Of a DNA stretch of 64,000 nucleotides, positions 44,231 to 53,162 are shown in pieces. Each line of letters opens with the position of its first letter. Position 1 is the first letter of the stretch. A program made the position numbers and the translations under genes. Source of the DNA: Flavobacterium lotistagni (GTDB lineage Bacteria > Bacteroidota > Bacteroidia > Flavobacteriales > Flavobacteriaceae); assembly GCF_011392125.1 (NCBI RefSeq), contig NZ_JAAJBU010000004.1:186001-250000 (forward strand). The letters are read 5' to 3'. Below the pieces are notes generated by a model. The model was not told the DNA's origin, ran no database searches, and worked only from the letters and a program-made list of their open reading frames with translations.

Positions 44231-44258
44231 AAAAAAAGCCGCCCATTAAAGGCGGCTC
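44231..44258 (-). terminator. Terminator of the 856-residue T9SS gene
   Basis: AGCCGCC (44237-44243) pairs with GGCGGCT (44251-44257); on the minus strand a run of T residues follows. Confidence 0.88.
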
Positions 44259-44279
44259 TTAAAATTTATTAATCAAAGA

Positions 44280-46850
44280 TTACTCTTTTACAACTTTAAT
44301 TGTTTTAGTTTGATTGTCAGCTGTTACTTTAACGAAATAAGTTCCGCTCATTAAATGCGACATGTCAATTTGAGACATATTATTATTTAATGACTTGGCA
44401 ATCACTTGTTGACCCAATAAATTAAATATAGCTACATTCGAAATTGTTTTATCTAAAGACAAGTTCAAAACATTCTTTGCTGGGTTTGGATAAACTCTGA
44501 AATTAGCACTTTCAAAAACACTATTTGCTAATGAAGCATCATAAGCAGACAATTGGAATTCGCCATCAGCAGAAGATCCCCATTTCCAAACACCGATGTA
44601 AAGTGTTTCACCTGGTGTAAGATCAGCTAAAACAACTTTTGAAAAGTTACCATTTCCATCATCGTCATTGCAACCAATTTCAGTTAAAGCATCACAAGTG
44701 CCTCTGTACACACTAACCACTGAATCGGTCATCAATGTTCCGTCTGTTGTGTCTGTTTCAATAGTTAAAGTACCAGAAGCTGGTGCTACTACGCTATACC
44801 ATACATCATTTGATCGGTTGGTTTGGCAGCTAAAAGCAGGCAGTCCTGTAGCAGATGTTGAACTCAAATTAGACCCAATGATTGGAGAAGTAGCAAACTC
44901 TCCACCAGCAGTAATTTCAATAGCACCACTACAATCATCATTTGCAGGTGGCGGTGGTGGTGTTCCAATACATACATCAAAGGTTGAAGTTTGTCCAGTG
45001 GTCGCAGTCCATGAATACACTCTTAAATAGTAGGTGCTTCCAGGAGTCAAACCTGCAACAGTACTAGCATTAGGATCCGAACAAGTATTAGGAACTAATG
45101 TCAAACCTGAACAATCACCCGTCCATAAAGAATGGTATAAATCGGTGGTTCCTCCTGTAATATTCAGTAAACTAATGGTATGAATTTCACTACTTGCTAC
45201 AAAACTAAACCAAATATCGTCGTCTTCTGTTCCTCCACAAGCATCTGAATCAACTGAAGACGGAGTAGCAGAAGCAATAGTTCCTGCTGTAACTTCAGTA
45301 CAGCTAGCATCAGCATTTACGTTTAAAACATAAGCACCATCGCATTCATCGTTAGCTGGTGGTGGAGGCAAAGTTCCTACACAAACGTCGAACGTTGTAT
45401 CTTGTAGAGGCAAATTGGTATAGGAGTATACTCTAATGTAATAAGTATCACCTGGTGTTAATCCAAAATCGATACTATTCTCTGGATCGGAACATGAATT
45501 AGGAACCAATGTCAATCCGCTACAGTCACCTGACCATAAAGAGTGGTACAAATCAGTTGTTGAACCAGCTACATTATTTAGACTAATAGCATGAGCCGTT
45601 TCTGTTGCTACAAAAGAAAACCAAACATCATCATCAGCAGTTCCGAAACAAGTTGTGTCAGTTACTGAAGAACCTGTAGCTCCAGACAAAGTTCCAGTTG
45701 TTGTTGAACCACAAGCCATATCTGAATTAACCGTTAATGAATAGGCACCATCGCATTCGTCATTAGCAGGTGGTGTTGCTGCTTCTGCACAAGTAATAGC
45801 TAAATCAAAAACTACTGCTGGGTCACCATTAATATAGTTACCAACGTGCATAAAGTAAGTTGTTCCTAACGTTGAAACAAACGATACCGAAGCAACTGTT
45901 TCGCCAGTTCCAGCAGCAATCAAACAATCACCAACTGTAAAACCTGCACATGTGCCATCAGTACTAGGGTAAACTTCAATTTGTGGAAATTGCACGGTTG
46001 CGGTTGCTGTCACGGTAATAACTTGACCATCGCCAACAAAGCTATACCAGATTTCATCTCCAATGGTTCCTAAACAAGAAGCATCTGTTCCACCTGTAGC
46101 ACCTTCTGTTACCTGATTGGTTAAGGTATCACCGCAATTCAATACAATGGCATCTTCACATATATCATTTGTTGGAGGACAAGCGTAAGTTACAAGTGGC
46201 CCACTAGTTATATTACAAATCGGAGTTTGGTCATTAGTTACTGTCAGATTAACAGTTGTTCCGAACGGATAAGGACCAAAAGTAACTAAATTGGGAGAAG
46301 AAACCGATTGAGAAGCACTGCCTTGATCGTCGGTTACAGTTATTGAAGCAGCATCACCAACATTGGTTATGTCTACATCGATAGTAAAAGTTGAAGACCC
46401 GCAATCATAGGCTTTGGCGAAAGTAGCCGTAGGCATAATGCATGGCGGAACTCCACAAACATACGAGCGCGTTCTAAAGTCTTGATTGTCGGTACATAAA
46501 TCGTCAGCATGTGTGTAGAAACGAATTTCTCCTGTTACATCGGCTACCCAAGTTAATGGTGAAAGTCCGAAAGTTGCTGCTGAAGTACCTTCATCACTAC
46601 TAATGGTGATTAAATCAGTAGGCAATGAACTACTAAAAGTGTATGTTTCGCCTTGAATGACCGTTATTCTAGAGTATTCACCAGCATAGCCCGCTGTTGT
46701 AGCAACTGTTGTAGCAATTCCATCACAAGTAGCTGCCGTTATTGTAGCGGTAGGCCATTGCCCGTTAGGGTCAGTTAAACATTGTGCATTACTAACGGAA
46801 ATTCCCATGATTGCCATACACAACAATAGTTTCAGTGTAATTTTTTTCAT
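44280..46850 (-). CDS. Modular T9SS type A sorting protein, 856 residues, repeated PPC-like domains
   Basis: A signal peptide (LLLCMAIMGISVSNA/Q) is followed by a sandwich domain (25-130) with YAGEYSRITVIQGETYTFSS, an Ig-like linker, and four ANDxC units beginning with PPTNDICEDAI, PPANDECDGAYSL, PPANDECDGAYVL and PPPANDDCSGAIEI, each about 135 residues. Inside each unit, EDDIWFSFVAS, VAGSTTDLYHSLW and YYIRVYSYT recur. The end is a sorting domain NFRVYPNPAKNVLNLSLDK..TIKVVKE. The two middle units and the last have close relatives in the adjacent 1017-residue gene. Secreted, surface-located; binding partner unknown. Confidence 0.9.
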   Translation of the reverse strand: MKKITLKLLLCMAIMGISVSNAQCLTDPNGQWPTATITAATCDGIATTVATTAGYAGEYSRITVIQGETYTFSSSLPTDLITISSDEGTSAATFGLSPLTWVADVTGEIRFYTHADDLCTDNQDFRTRSYVCGVPPCIMPTATFAKAYDCGSSTFTIDVDITNVGDAASITVTDDQGSASQSVSSPNLVTFGPYPFGTTVNLTVTNDQTPICNITSGPLVTYACPPTNDICEDAIVLNCGDTLTNQVTEGATGGTDASCLGTIGDEIWYSFVGDGQVITVTATATVQFPQIEVYPSTDGTCAGFTVGDCLIAAGTGETVASVSFVSTLGTTYFMHVGNYINGDPAVVFDLAITCAEAATPPANDECDGAYSLTVNSDMACGSTTTGTLSGATGSSVTDTTCFGTADDDVWFSFVATETAHAISLNNVAGSTTDLYHSLWSGDCSGLTLVPNSCSDPENSIDFGLTPGDTYYIRVYSYTNLPLQDTTFDVCVGTLPPPPANDECDGAYVLNVNADASCTEVTAGTIASATPSSVDSDACGGTEDDDIWFSFVASSEIHTISLLNITGGTTDLYHSLWTGDCSGLTLVPNTCSDPNASTVAGLTPGSTYYLRVYSWTATTGQTSTFDVCIGTPPPPPANDDCSGAIEITAGGEFATSPIIGSNLSSTSATGLPAFSCQTNRSNDVWYSVVAPASGTLTIETDTTDGTLMTDSVVSVYRGTCDALTEIGCNDDDGNGNFSKVVLADLTPGETLYIGVWKWGSSADGEFQLSAYDASLANSVFESANFRVYPNPAKNVLNLSLDKTISNVAIFNLLGQQVIAKSLNNNMSQIDMSHLMSGTYFVKVTADNQTKTIKVVKE

Positions 46851-46909
46851 ATAAAAATATTGAGAAGTTAATATTTCATAAATGTATAAAAAATAAGTTA
46901 GGATGAAAT

Positions 46910-46934
46910 AAAAAAAACCACCCGAAGGTGGTTA
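46910..46934 (-). terminator. Terminator of the 1017-residue T9SS gene, TTCG tetraloop
   Basis: On the minus strand AACCACC, loop TTCG, GGTGGTT and a T run; the C(TTCG)G closure is an especially stable RNA tetraloop. Confidence 0.88.
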
Positions 46935-46959
46935 AAATTTATAAAGTGATTTTAGAAGA

Positions 46960-49900
46960 TTACTCTTTTACAACTTTAATCGTTTTAGTTTGATTGTCAG
47001 CAGTTACTTTAACGAAGTAAGTTCCGCTCATTAAATGCGACATATCAATTTGTGACATACTACTGTTTAATGATTTGGCAATCACTTGTTGACCTAACAA
47101 ATTGAATACAGCAACATTTGTGATGTTTTTGCTGTAAGAAAGATTCAAGTAATTCTCAACAGGAACTGGGAAAGCTTTGAAGCTGCTATTATCAAAAGAC
47201 TCATTAGCCAATAAAGAAGCATCGTAAGCAGACAACTGGAATTCACCATCTGATGAAGTTCCCCATTTCCAAACACCAATGTACAAAGTTTCTCCTGGTG
47301 TTAAGCCTGACAAAACAACTCTAGAGAAGTTGCCATTACCGGTATCATCGTCACAACCTACTTCTACTAATGATCCGCAGCTTCCTCTGTAAACAGTTAT
47401 TACAGAATCAGTCATTGCAGTTCCTGGAGCAGCATCTGTTTCAACTGTTAATGTCCCTGAATCTGGTGCAATTACAGTATACCATACATCGTTGAAACGA
47501 TTAGGTTGGCATGAGAAAGCTGGCAAACCTGCTGTTGTGGTTGAGCTAACATTCGAACCAACCACTGGAGAAGTAGCAAACTCCCCGCCTGCAGTAATTT
47601 CAATAGCACCAGTACAGTCGTCATTAGCTGGTGGTGGTGGTGGTGTTCCTACACAAATATCAAATGTTGAAGTTTGACCTGCTGTAGCTGTAGAACTATA
47701 TACTCTTATGTAATAAGTTTGACCCGCTACTAAACCAGTAGGAACGCTAGCATTGTTATCAGAACAAGAACCTGCAACCAGTGTCAAAGCACCACAATCT
47801 CCAGTCCAAACAGAATGGAATAAATCAGTAGTTGAACCAGCAACGTTATTTAGATTAATTGCTTGAATAGCATCAGTAGCAACGAATGAGAACCAAACGT
47901 CGTCATCTTCTGTTCCACCACAAGCAGCAGTATCAACATTCGAAGGTGTAGCAGAAGCAAGAGTAGCCGATTCAAAAACAGCACAACCCATATCTGAATT
48001 AACTGTCAAAGCAATTGCACCATCGCACTCATCATTAGCTGGTGGTGCTGGTGGTGTTCCGATACAAATATCAAATGTTGAAGTTTGACCTGCGGTAGCT
48101 GTCCATGAATAAACTCTTACATAATAAGTATCTCCAGGAGTCAAACCAGCAGCTAAGCTGTTGTTAGGATCTGAACAAGTATTGGGTACCAAAGTCAAGT
48201 TATCGCAATCAGCTCCAGTCCATACTGAATGATATAAATCTAAAGTAGAACCAGCAACATTGTTTAAGTTGATGTAATGTGAAGTTCCAGTAGCCACAAA
48301 TGAGAACCATACGTCATCATCTTCTGTTCCGCCGCATGCAGCAGTATCAGTATTAGAAGGGGTTGCAGAAGCAATGGTACCTGAAGTAAATTCGGTACAA
48401 ACAGCATCAGCATTAACATTTACAGCAATAGCTCCAGCACAGTCATCGTTAGCTGGCGGTGGTGGTGGTGTGCCGATACATACATCAAATGTAGAAGTTT
48501 GACCTACAGTAGCCGTCCAAGAATAAACTCTTAAGTAGTATGTTTCTCCCGGAGTCAATCCGTTAGCAGTACTGTTATTTGGATCTGAACATGTATTTGG
48601 AACCAAAGTCAAGTTATCGCAATCAGCACCTGTCCAAACTGAATGGAACAAATCTGCTGTAGAACCAGCCACATTAAGTAAGCTAATGGTATGTGAAGCA
48701 TTAGTAGCTACGAAAGAAAACCAAACGTCGTCATCTTCTGTACCTCCACAAGCAGCTGTATCAGTAACAGAAGCACTAGCAGCTGCAATAGTACCTGGAG
48801 TAACTTCTGCACAGCTGAAATCTGGGTTAACAGTCAAAGCAATTGCACCTAAACACTCATCATTTGCCGGAGGACAACCTGTCAAAAGTTGTGCAGGGCT
48901 TACCAATGCACATCCGGGAGTTTGATCGTTAGTAACAGTAATTACTACTGATGTACCAAAAGCATAAGGACCGAAAGAGACTACACCAGCAGCGCTTAGT
49001 GATTGTGACGCACTACCTTGGTCATCAGTAATAGTAACCGAAGAGGCTGAAGCCAAACTAGTCACATTAACATTTACAGTGAAAGTTGTATCTGAAGGGC
49101 AGTTGGCCACTTTTTCAAAAGTAGCTACAGGCAAACAAACTGAAGGATCTGACAAACTGATGTTGAACTCACCTTGCTCAGAACCACCGCTCCATACTTG
49201 AACATAATAAGTCTCGCCTGCAGTCAATGTTGTTAATGATTGTGTGAAAGGCGTTGTCAAATTAGCATTACATGCTATACTAGTAAGCGCATCACATGCT
49301 CCTGAGTAGATTGCAAAATTTGCAGATGTCATTGTTCCGATGGTTACTGTGCAATCTACAGTTGATGATGGCGCAACAAATGAGAACCAAACATCCTGAA
49401 TAGAACCAAAGGTGTCACAGGTTGGTTGTGTAGCAGTAACGTCACCGTATGAGTTGTCTGAAGTTAAGATAGAACCATCTACTTCAAGATTCAAAGCAGT
49501 CAAACAAGTTTGGTTTTCAACCGCTGGTGGATTTACAGCATCGCAAGTAACATCCATGGTGTAGGCTCCTGTACTTGTGGCATTCCAACCTTCGATGGCA
49601 ATGTAATAGGTGGTCGAACCATCTGAATTGAAACTCAATCTGGAACGGGTAGTCAGACCAACACCACAAGAGTTGTCGTCATCATTGGCAATCACCAAAG
49701 TAAGGTTGCCTGAAGTTCCAGTGTAAACCATGACAGAGGTGTCATAAGAAGAGTTACACAAATTAAGGGTTACAGTTTCTGGCGAACCCGAACCTGTGTA
49801 AGAATACCAAACGTTTGGGGCATCCATGTCTGCTCCAAAACCATCAGGGGCATTGTCTTCGTCGAGAGTCGCTCCTGCCGTAGTACCGGAGAAATTGTTC

Positions 49901-50013
49901 CCACAAGAAATTGCCTCTGCATTTGCAAAGTTGTCATTGGCTTGTGCGTTCATTGCCACTGAAGACAATAACAAACCAACACCCAACAAAAGATTAAAGG
50001 TAATTTTTTTCAT
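46960..50013 (-). CDS. Modular T9SS type A sorting protein, 1017 residues, tandem 138-residue repeats
   Basis: The largest of the four adjacent T9SS proteins. After the signal peptide (LLLGVGLLLSSVAMNA) come a module with APDGFGADMDAPNVWYSYTG (25-155), a second with CDTFGSIQDVWFSFVAPS (165-285), and an Ig-like module with TITDDQGSASQSL (290-375). Four ANDxC units then start at about residues 380, 517, 655 and 793. The first three are near-identical (TACGGTEDDDVWFSFVAT, LFHSVWTGADCDNLTLVPN); the fourth is divergent with GLPAFSCQPNRFNDVWY. It ends in the sorting domain FKAFPVPVENYLNLSYS..TIKVVKE. It is probably a surface-exposed, Ca- or glycan-binding type beta-sandwich array, but no function is known. 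Confidence 0.92.
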   Translation of the reverse strand: MKKITFNLLLGVGLLLSSVAMNAQANDNFANAEAISCGNNFSGTTAGATLDEDNAPDGFGADMDAPNVWYSYTGSGSPETVTLNLCNSSYDTSVMVYTGTSGNLTLVIANDDDNSCGVGLTTRSRLSFNSDGSTTYYIAIEGWNATSTGAYTMDVTCDAVNPPAVENQTCLTALNLEVDGSILTSDNSYGDVTATQPTCDTFGSIQDVWFSFVAPSSTVDCTVTIGTMTSANFAIYSGACDALTSIACNANLTTPFTQSLTTLTAGETYYVQVWSGGSEQGEFNISLSDPSVCLPVATFEKVANCPSDTTFTVNVNVTSLASASSVTITDDQGSASQSLSAAGVVSFGPYAFGTSVVITVTNDQTPGCALVSPAQLLTGCPPANDECLGAIALTVNPDFSCAEVTPGTIAAASASVTDTAACGGTEDDDVWFSFVATNASHTISLLNVAGSTADLFHSVWTGADCDNLTLVPNTCSDPNNSTANGLTPGETYYLRVYSWTATVGQTSTFDVCIGTPPPPPANDDCAGAIAVNVNADAVCTEFTSGTIASATPSNTDTAACGGTEDDDVWFSFVATGTSHYINLNNVAGSTLDLYHSVWTGADCDNLTLVPNTCSDPNNSLAAGLTPGDTYYVRVYSWTATAGQTSTFDICIGTPPAPPANDECDGAIALTVNSDMGCAVFESATLASATPSNVDTAACGGTEDDDVWFSFVATDAIQAINLNNVAGSTTDLFHSVWTGDCGALTLVAGSCSDNNASVPTGLVAGQTYYIRVYSSTATAGQTSTFDICVGTPPPPPANDDCTGAIEITAGGEFATSPVVGSNVSSTTTAGLPAFSCQPNRFNDVWYTVIAPDSGTLTVETDAAPGTAMTDSVITVYRGSCGSLVEVGCDDDTGNGNFSRVVLSGLTPGETLYIGVWKWGTSSDGEFQLSAYDASLLANESFDNSSFKAFPVPVENYLNLSYSKNITNVAVFNLLGQQVIAKSLNSSMSQIDMSHLMSGTYFVKVTADNQTKTIKVVKE
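47230..48880 (-). repeat. About four 414-nt coding repeats within the 1017-residue T9SS gene
   Basis: The + strand shows repeated boundaries near 48880, 48465, 48048 and 47635, with long stretches of nearly identical DNA in the first three units, for example the complement of the ACGGTEDDDVWFSF codons and of the CSDPNN region. The last unit (47230-47635) has diverged. The DNA similarity, not only protein similarity, implies recent tandem duplication or ongoing gene conversion. Confidence 0.82.
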
Positions 50014-50038
50014 TGTTGTTTTTTTAGTTAATAATTTC

Positions 50039-50046
50039 CAAAAATA
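50039..50046 (-). promoter_or_regulatory. Possible -7 box of the 1017-residue T9SS gene
   Basis: TATTTTTG on the minus strand matches TAnnTTTG, 25 bp before the ATG. Confidence 0.45.
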
Positions 50047-50071
50047 GTAAAATAAGATTGACTTATAAACA

Positions 50072-50097
50072 AGAAAACCACCCTAATTGGATGGTTC
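50072..50097 (-). terminator. Terminator of the 581-residue T9SS gene
   Basis: AACCATCC and GGGTGGTT (minus strand) pair around AATTA with one G-T pair, then TTTTCTTG. It lies 25 bp after the stop. Confidence 0.72.
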
Positions 50098-50121
50098 TCA
50101 GATTTTTTAACTAAATAGATT

Positions 50122-51867
50122 TTACTGCTTCAATATTTTAACAGTTTTAACCAGATTATCTGCATTGATTTTAACCATATACACACCTTTTGCAAGTGTT
50201 GATAAATCAATTTGCGAAATATGAGCGGTAGAAGATTTAGTAAAGACTTGCTGTCCAACCATATTAAATACTTCTACATTTGAAATATCCTTATCATAAT
50301 TAAGATGCAAAACATCTGTCACTGGGTTAGGATATGTTTCAAAAGTTCCGCTATCAAAAGTACTATTACTAAGCGATGGATTAGCTAATCTGAGAGTGAA
50401 TGTTCCTTGCTCAGCAGCATTGCTCCATACTTGCACACGATATACATTTCCTGCAACAAGGCCTGTCAAAGATTCTGTAGTCGCGGTTGTTAAGTTGGCG
50501 TTACAAGCACCTGTTACTGCTTCTAAAGCACCGCAATCTCCTGAATAAACATTAAAGTTTGCTGAAGTCATGAATCCATTGGTTACTGTTACATCAACTG
50601 TTCCCTCTGTGGGTGCAACAAAGGAGAACCATACATCTTGAATCGAACCAAAAGTATCGCAACTTGGCTGCACCGAATTAATTGTTCCAAAAGAGTTGTC
50701 AGATTGTACATCTGTGTTGTCGATTTCTAAAGCAAGGGCAGTATCGCAAGATTGGTTCTCAACTGCAGGCGGGTTGACTTCACTACAAGTTACCTCCATT
50801 GTAAAATCACCCAAACTAGTGGCATTATAACCTTCTACCGCAATATAATAAGTAGAGGTTCCATCTGAAGTAAATGATGTTCTCGACCTAGTATTTAAAG
50901 GAAATGCTCCGCAAGTTGCATCATCGTCATTTCCTCCGATTAAAGCAAAAGAACCCGGTGAACCTGTATAAATCAATACCGAAGTATCATAAGCAGACCC
51001 GCATAAATTCAGGGTGATGGACTCTGCAGCACCAGAACCAGTATAACTGAACCAAACATTGGGCGCATCCATATCGGCTCCAAAACCATCTGGAGCATCA
51101 TTCTGATCTAAAGTTGCAGCCGCTGTGCTTCCGGTTAAAGTATTTCCGCAAGCAATCGCAATCGCATTTGCAAAATCATCATTGGCTGGAGGGCAAGCAG
51201 CCTGAGCAAAATTAGCACTAGTAACTGTACATACATCAGAATCGTCGTTTACCGCTGTAAGTGATACTGTTACTCCATTGTCGTATGGACCAAAAGTAAG
51301 CAAACCAGTTCCGTTAGCTACTTGAGGTGTACTTCCTGCTTGATTGTCAGTGATTGTAATAGCAGCTGCAGAACCCATTGATGTTACATCCGCAGTGACA
51401 TTGAAAGTGGCTTCAGGACAATTTGAAACTTTAGTAAAGGTAATCTCTGGCAAAGTACAAGGCGCAATTCCACAAACAATTCTTCTGGCTCTGAAAGTTT
51501 GATTTTCTGTACATATTTCGTCGGCGTGTGTATAAAAACGAACTACACCATCAATATCAGCTACCCAGGTCAAGGGCGAAGTTCCAGATACCGTTGCAGT
51601 CACTCCATCATCAGAGCTGATGGTGATGTAATCCGTTGCAATGGAGCTAGAAAAAGTATAGGTTTCTCCTGCTACAACATTTACGTTAGAGTATTCTCCA
51701 GCGTAACCAAGGGTAGTAATTGAATTTACTGTAATTCCATTGCAGGTAGCCGGCGTGTAGGTAGCGTCAGGATACAGACCGTTACCTGCTTCCAGACACT
51801 GAGCATTCACCGAGGCGGTAAACAATACTGCAATGACAGAAAATAGATTAAACGTAATTTTTTTCAT
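50122..51867 (-). CDS. Modular T9SS type A sorting protein, 581 residues
   Basis: Begins MKKITFNLFSVIAVLFTASVNA with a signal peptide. The first module (20-125), with YAGEYSNVNVVAGETYTFSS, matches the start of the 856-residue gene. An Ig-like module follows, then one with DAPDGFGADMDAPNVWFSYTG and one with CDTFGSIQDVWFSFVAPT, which match the start of the 1017-residue gene. The end is a sorting domain, FETYPNPVTDVLHLNYDK..VKILKQ. It is thus a mosaic of the two neighbours. The ATG at 51865-51867 opens onto the signal peptide; an earlier start at 51978 would overlap purM. Surface protein of unknown function. Confidence 0.9.
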   Translation of the reverse strand: MKKITFNLFSVIAVLFTASVNAQCLEAGNGLYPDATYTPATCNGITVNSITTLGYAGEYSNVNVVAGETYTFSSSIATDYITISSDDGVTATVSGTSPLTWVADIDGVVRFYTHADEICTENQTFRARRIVCGIAPCTLPEITFTKVSNCPEATFNVTADVTSMGSAAAITITDNQAGSTPQVANGTGLLTFGPYDNGVTVSLTAVNDDSDVCTVTSANFAQAACPPANDDFANAIAIACGNTLTGSTAAATLDQNDAPDGFGADMDAPNVWFSYTGSGAAESITLNLCGSAYDTSVLIYTGSPGSFALIGGNDDDATCGAFPLNTRSRTSFTSDGTSTYYIAVEGYNATSLGDFTMEVTCSEVNPPAVENQSCDTALALEIDNTDVQSDNSFGTINSVQPSCDTFGSIQDVWFSFVAPTEGTVDVTVTNGFMTSANFNVYSGDCGALEAVTGACNANLTTATTESLTGLVAGNVYRVQVWSNAAEQGTFTLRLANPSLSNSTFDSGTFETYPNPVTDVLHLNYDKDISNVEVFNMVGQQVFTKSSTAHISQIDLSTLAKGVYMVKINADNLVKTVKILKQ

Positions 51868-51925
51868 CTTAAAGCTTTTTAGGATTAATAATGCTCTAAA
51901 ATAAAAAAAAATGACAATAAGCAAA

Positions 51926-53107
51926 CTATTTATACTCAAACAACCCGTAAACACTATTGATTGTAAGCCTTTTCTCATCTGAAGCGACTACCCTACCAAT
52001 AATCTGTGCCGGAACACCAAAAGATTCCGATATAGTAATAATTTCCTGAGCAGTACTTTCTGGCACATACAATTCCATACGATGCCCGCAGTTAAACACT
52101 TGGTACATTTCTTTCCAGTCGGTTTTAGACTGATATTGAATGAGTTCAAACAGAGGCGGAACCGGAAAAAGATTGTCTTTTATGACATGAAGATTTTCGA
52201 TAAAATGCAGGATTTTGGTCTGTGCACCACCACTACAATGCACCATACCGTGAATATCTTTTGCAGTAAATTTTTCTACTATTTTTTTGATAATCGGCGC
52301 ATAGGTTCTGGTTGGGGAAAGCACTAATTTTCCAGCGTCAATCGGCACGTTAGGGATGAAATCCGTCAATTGCATTTGACCGGAATACACCAAATCTTCG
52401 GGCAACAAATCGTCATAACTTTCGGGATATTTTTTAGCCAATGCATTTGAAAAAACATCATGCCGGGCCGAAGTCAGCCCATTGCTTCCCATGCCACCGT
52501 TGTATGATTTCTCGTAGTTCGCCTGACCGAATGAAGCCAAACCTACAATCACATCGCCCGCTTGAATATTCGCATTGTCTATCACCTCTGCCCTCTTCAT
52601 TCGCACTGTTACCGTAGAATCGACAATAATCGTACGAACCAAATCACCAACATCGGCTGTTTCGCCACCTGTGGAATAAATATTAACACCAAAGGTTTTT
52701 AGTTCAGAGATGAGTTCTTCGGTTCCATTGATAATCGCCGCAATGACTTCACCTGGAATACGATTTTTATTTCTTCCGATAGTAGACGACAGCATAATAT
52801 TATCGACAGCACCCACACACAAAAGATCGTCTATATTCATAATCAGGGCATCTTGGGCAATGCCTTTCCAAACCGATAAATCTCCGGTTTCTTTCCAGTA
52901 CATATAGGCTAAAGACGATTTGGTTCCGGCTCCATCAGCGTGCATCACCAAACAATAATCTTCATGACCTGTGAGATAGTCCGGGACAATTTTGCAGAAA
53001 GCTTTGGGAAATAAACCTTTGTCGATATTTTTGATGGCTTGGTGCACATCTTCTTTTGATGCAGATACGCCACGACCGGCATAGCGTTTAGAATTTTCTG
53101 AACTCAT
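51926..53107 (-). CDS. purM: Phosphoribosylformylglycinamidine cyclo-ligase (AIR synthetase)
   Basis: A 393-residue enzyme of purine synthesis closing the imidazole ring. It starts RYAGRGVSASKEDVHQAI and has the PurM ATP-binding blocks VMHADGAGTKSSLAYMYWKE and IMNIDDLLCVGA, then STGGETADVGDLVRTI, the Gly-rich loop IVGLASFGQANYEK and GMVHCSGGAQTKIL. It is longer than the 345 residues of E. coli PurM, as is usual in Bacteroidota. A -7 box lies 20 bp before the ATG. It is upstream of, but not obviously tied to, the T9SS genes. Confidence 0.92.
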   Translation of the reverse strand: MSSENSKRYAGRGVSASKEDVHQAIKNIDKGLFPKAFCKIVPDYLTGHEDYCLVMHADGAGTKSSLAYMYWKETGDLSVWKGIAQDALIMNIDDLLCVGAVDNIMLSSTIGRNKNRIPGEVIAAIINGTEELISELKTFGVNIYSTGGETADVGDLVRTIIVDSTVTVRMKRAEVIDNANIQAGDVIVGLASFGQANYEKSYNGGMGSNGLTSARHDVFSNALAKKYPESYDDLLPEDLVYSGQMQLTDFIPNVPIDAGKLVLSPTRTYAPIIKKIVEKFTAKDIHGMVHCSGGAQTKILHFIENLHVIKDNLFPVPPLFELIQYQSKTDWKEMYQVFNCGHRMELYVPESTAQEIITISESFGVPAQIIGRVVASDEKRLTINSVYGLFEYK

Positions 53108-53127
53108 TGTAGTGTGTTGTTGTGGCG

Positions 53128-53135
53128 CAAAGATA
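53128..53135 (-). promoter_or_regulatory. Probable purM -7 box
   Basis: TATCTTTG on the minus strand matches TAnnTTTG, 20 bp upstream of the purM ATG. It equals the pyrF box exactly. Confidence 0.5.
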
Positions 53136-53162
53136 GGAAAATGACTTTTAGAAACAGAGGTA

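Noticed and set aside
44280-50013. Repeated coding DNA that could suggest a CRISPR-like array
   Set aside because: The repeats are 414-nt in-frame protein domains, with no 20-40 bp repeat/spacer pattern and no cas genes.
51868-51978. Longer start for the 581-residue T9SS gene
   Set aside because: The extra 37 residues would overlap purM and precede a perfect signal peptide; the start at 51867 is far better.
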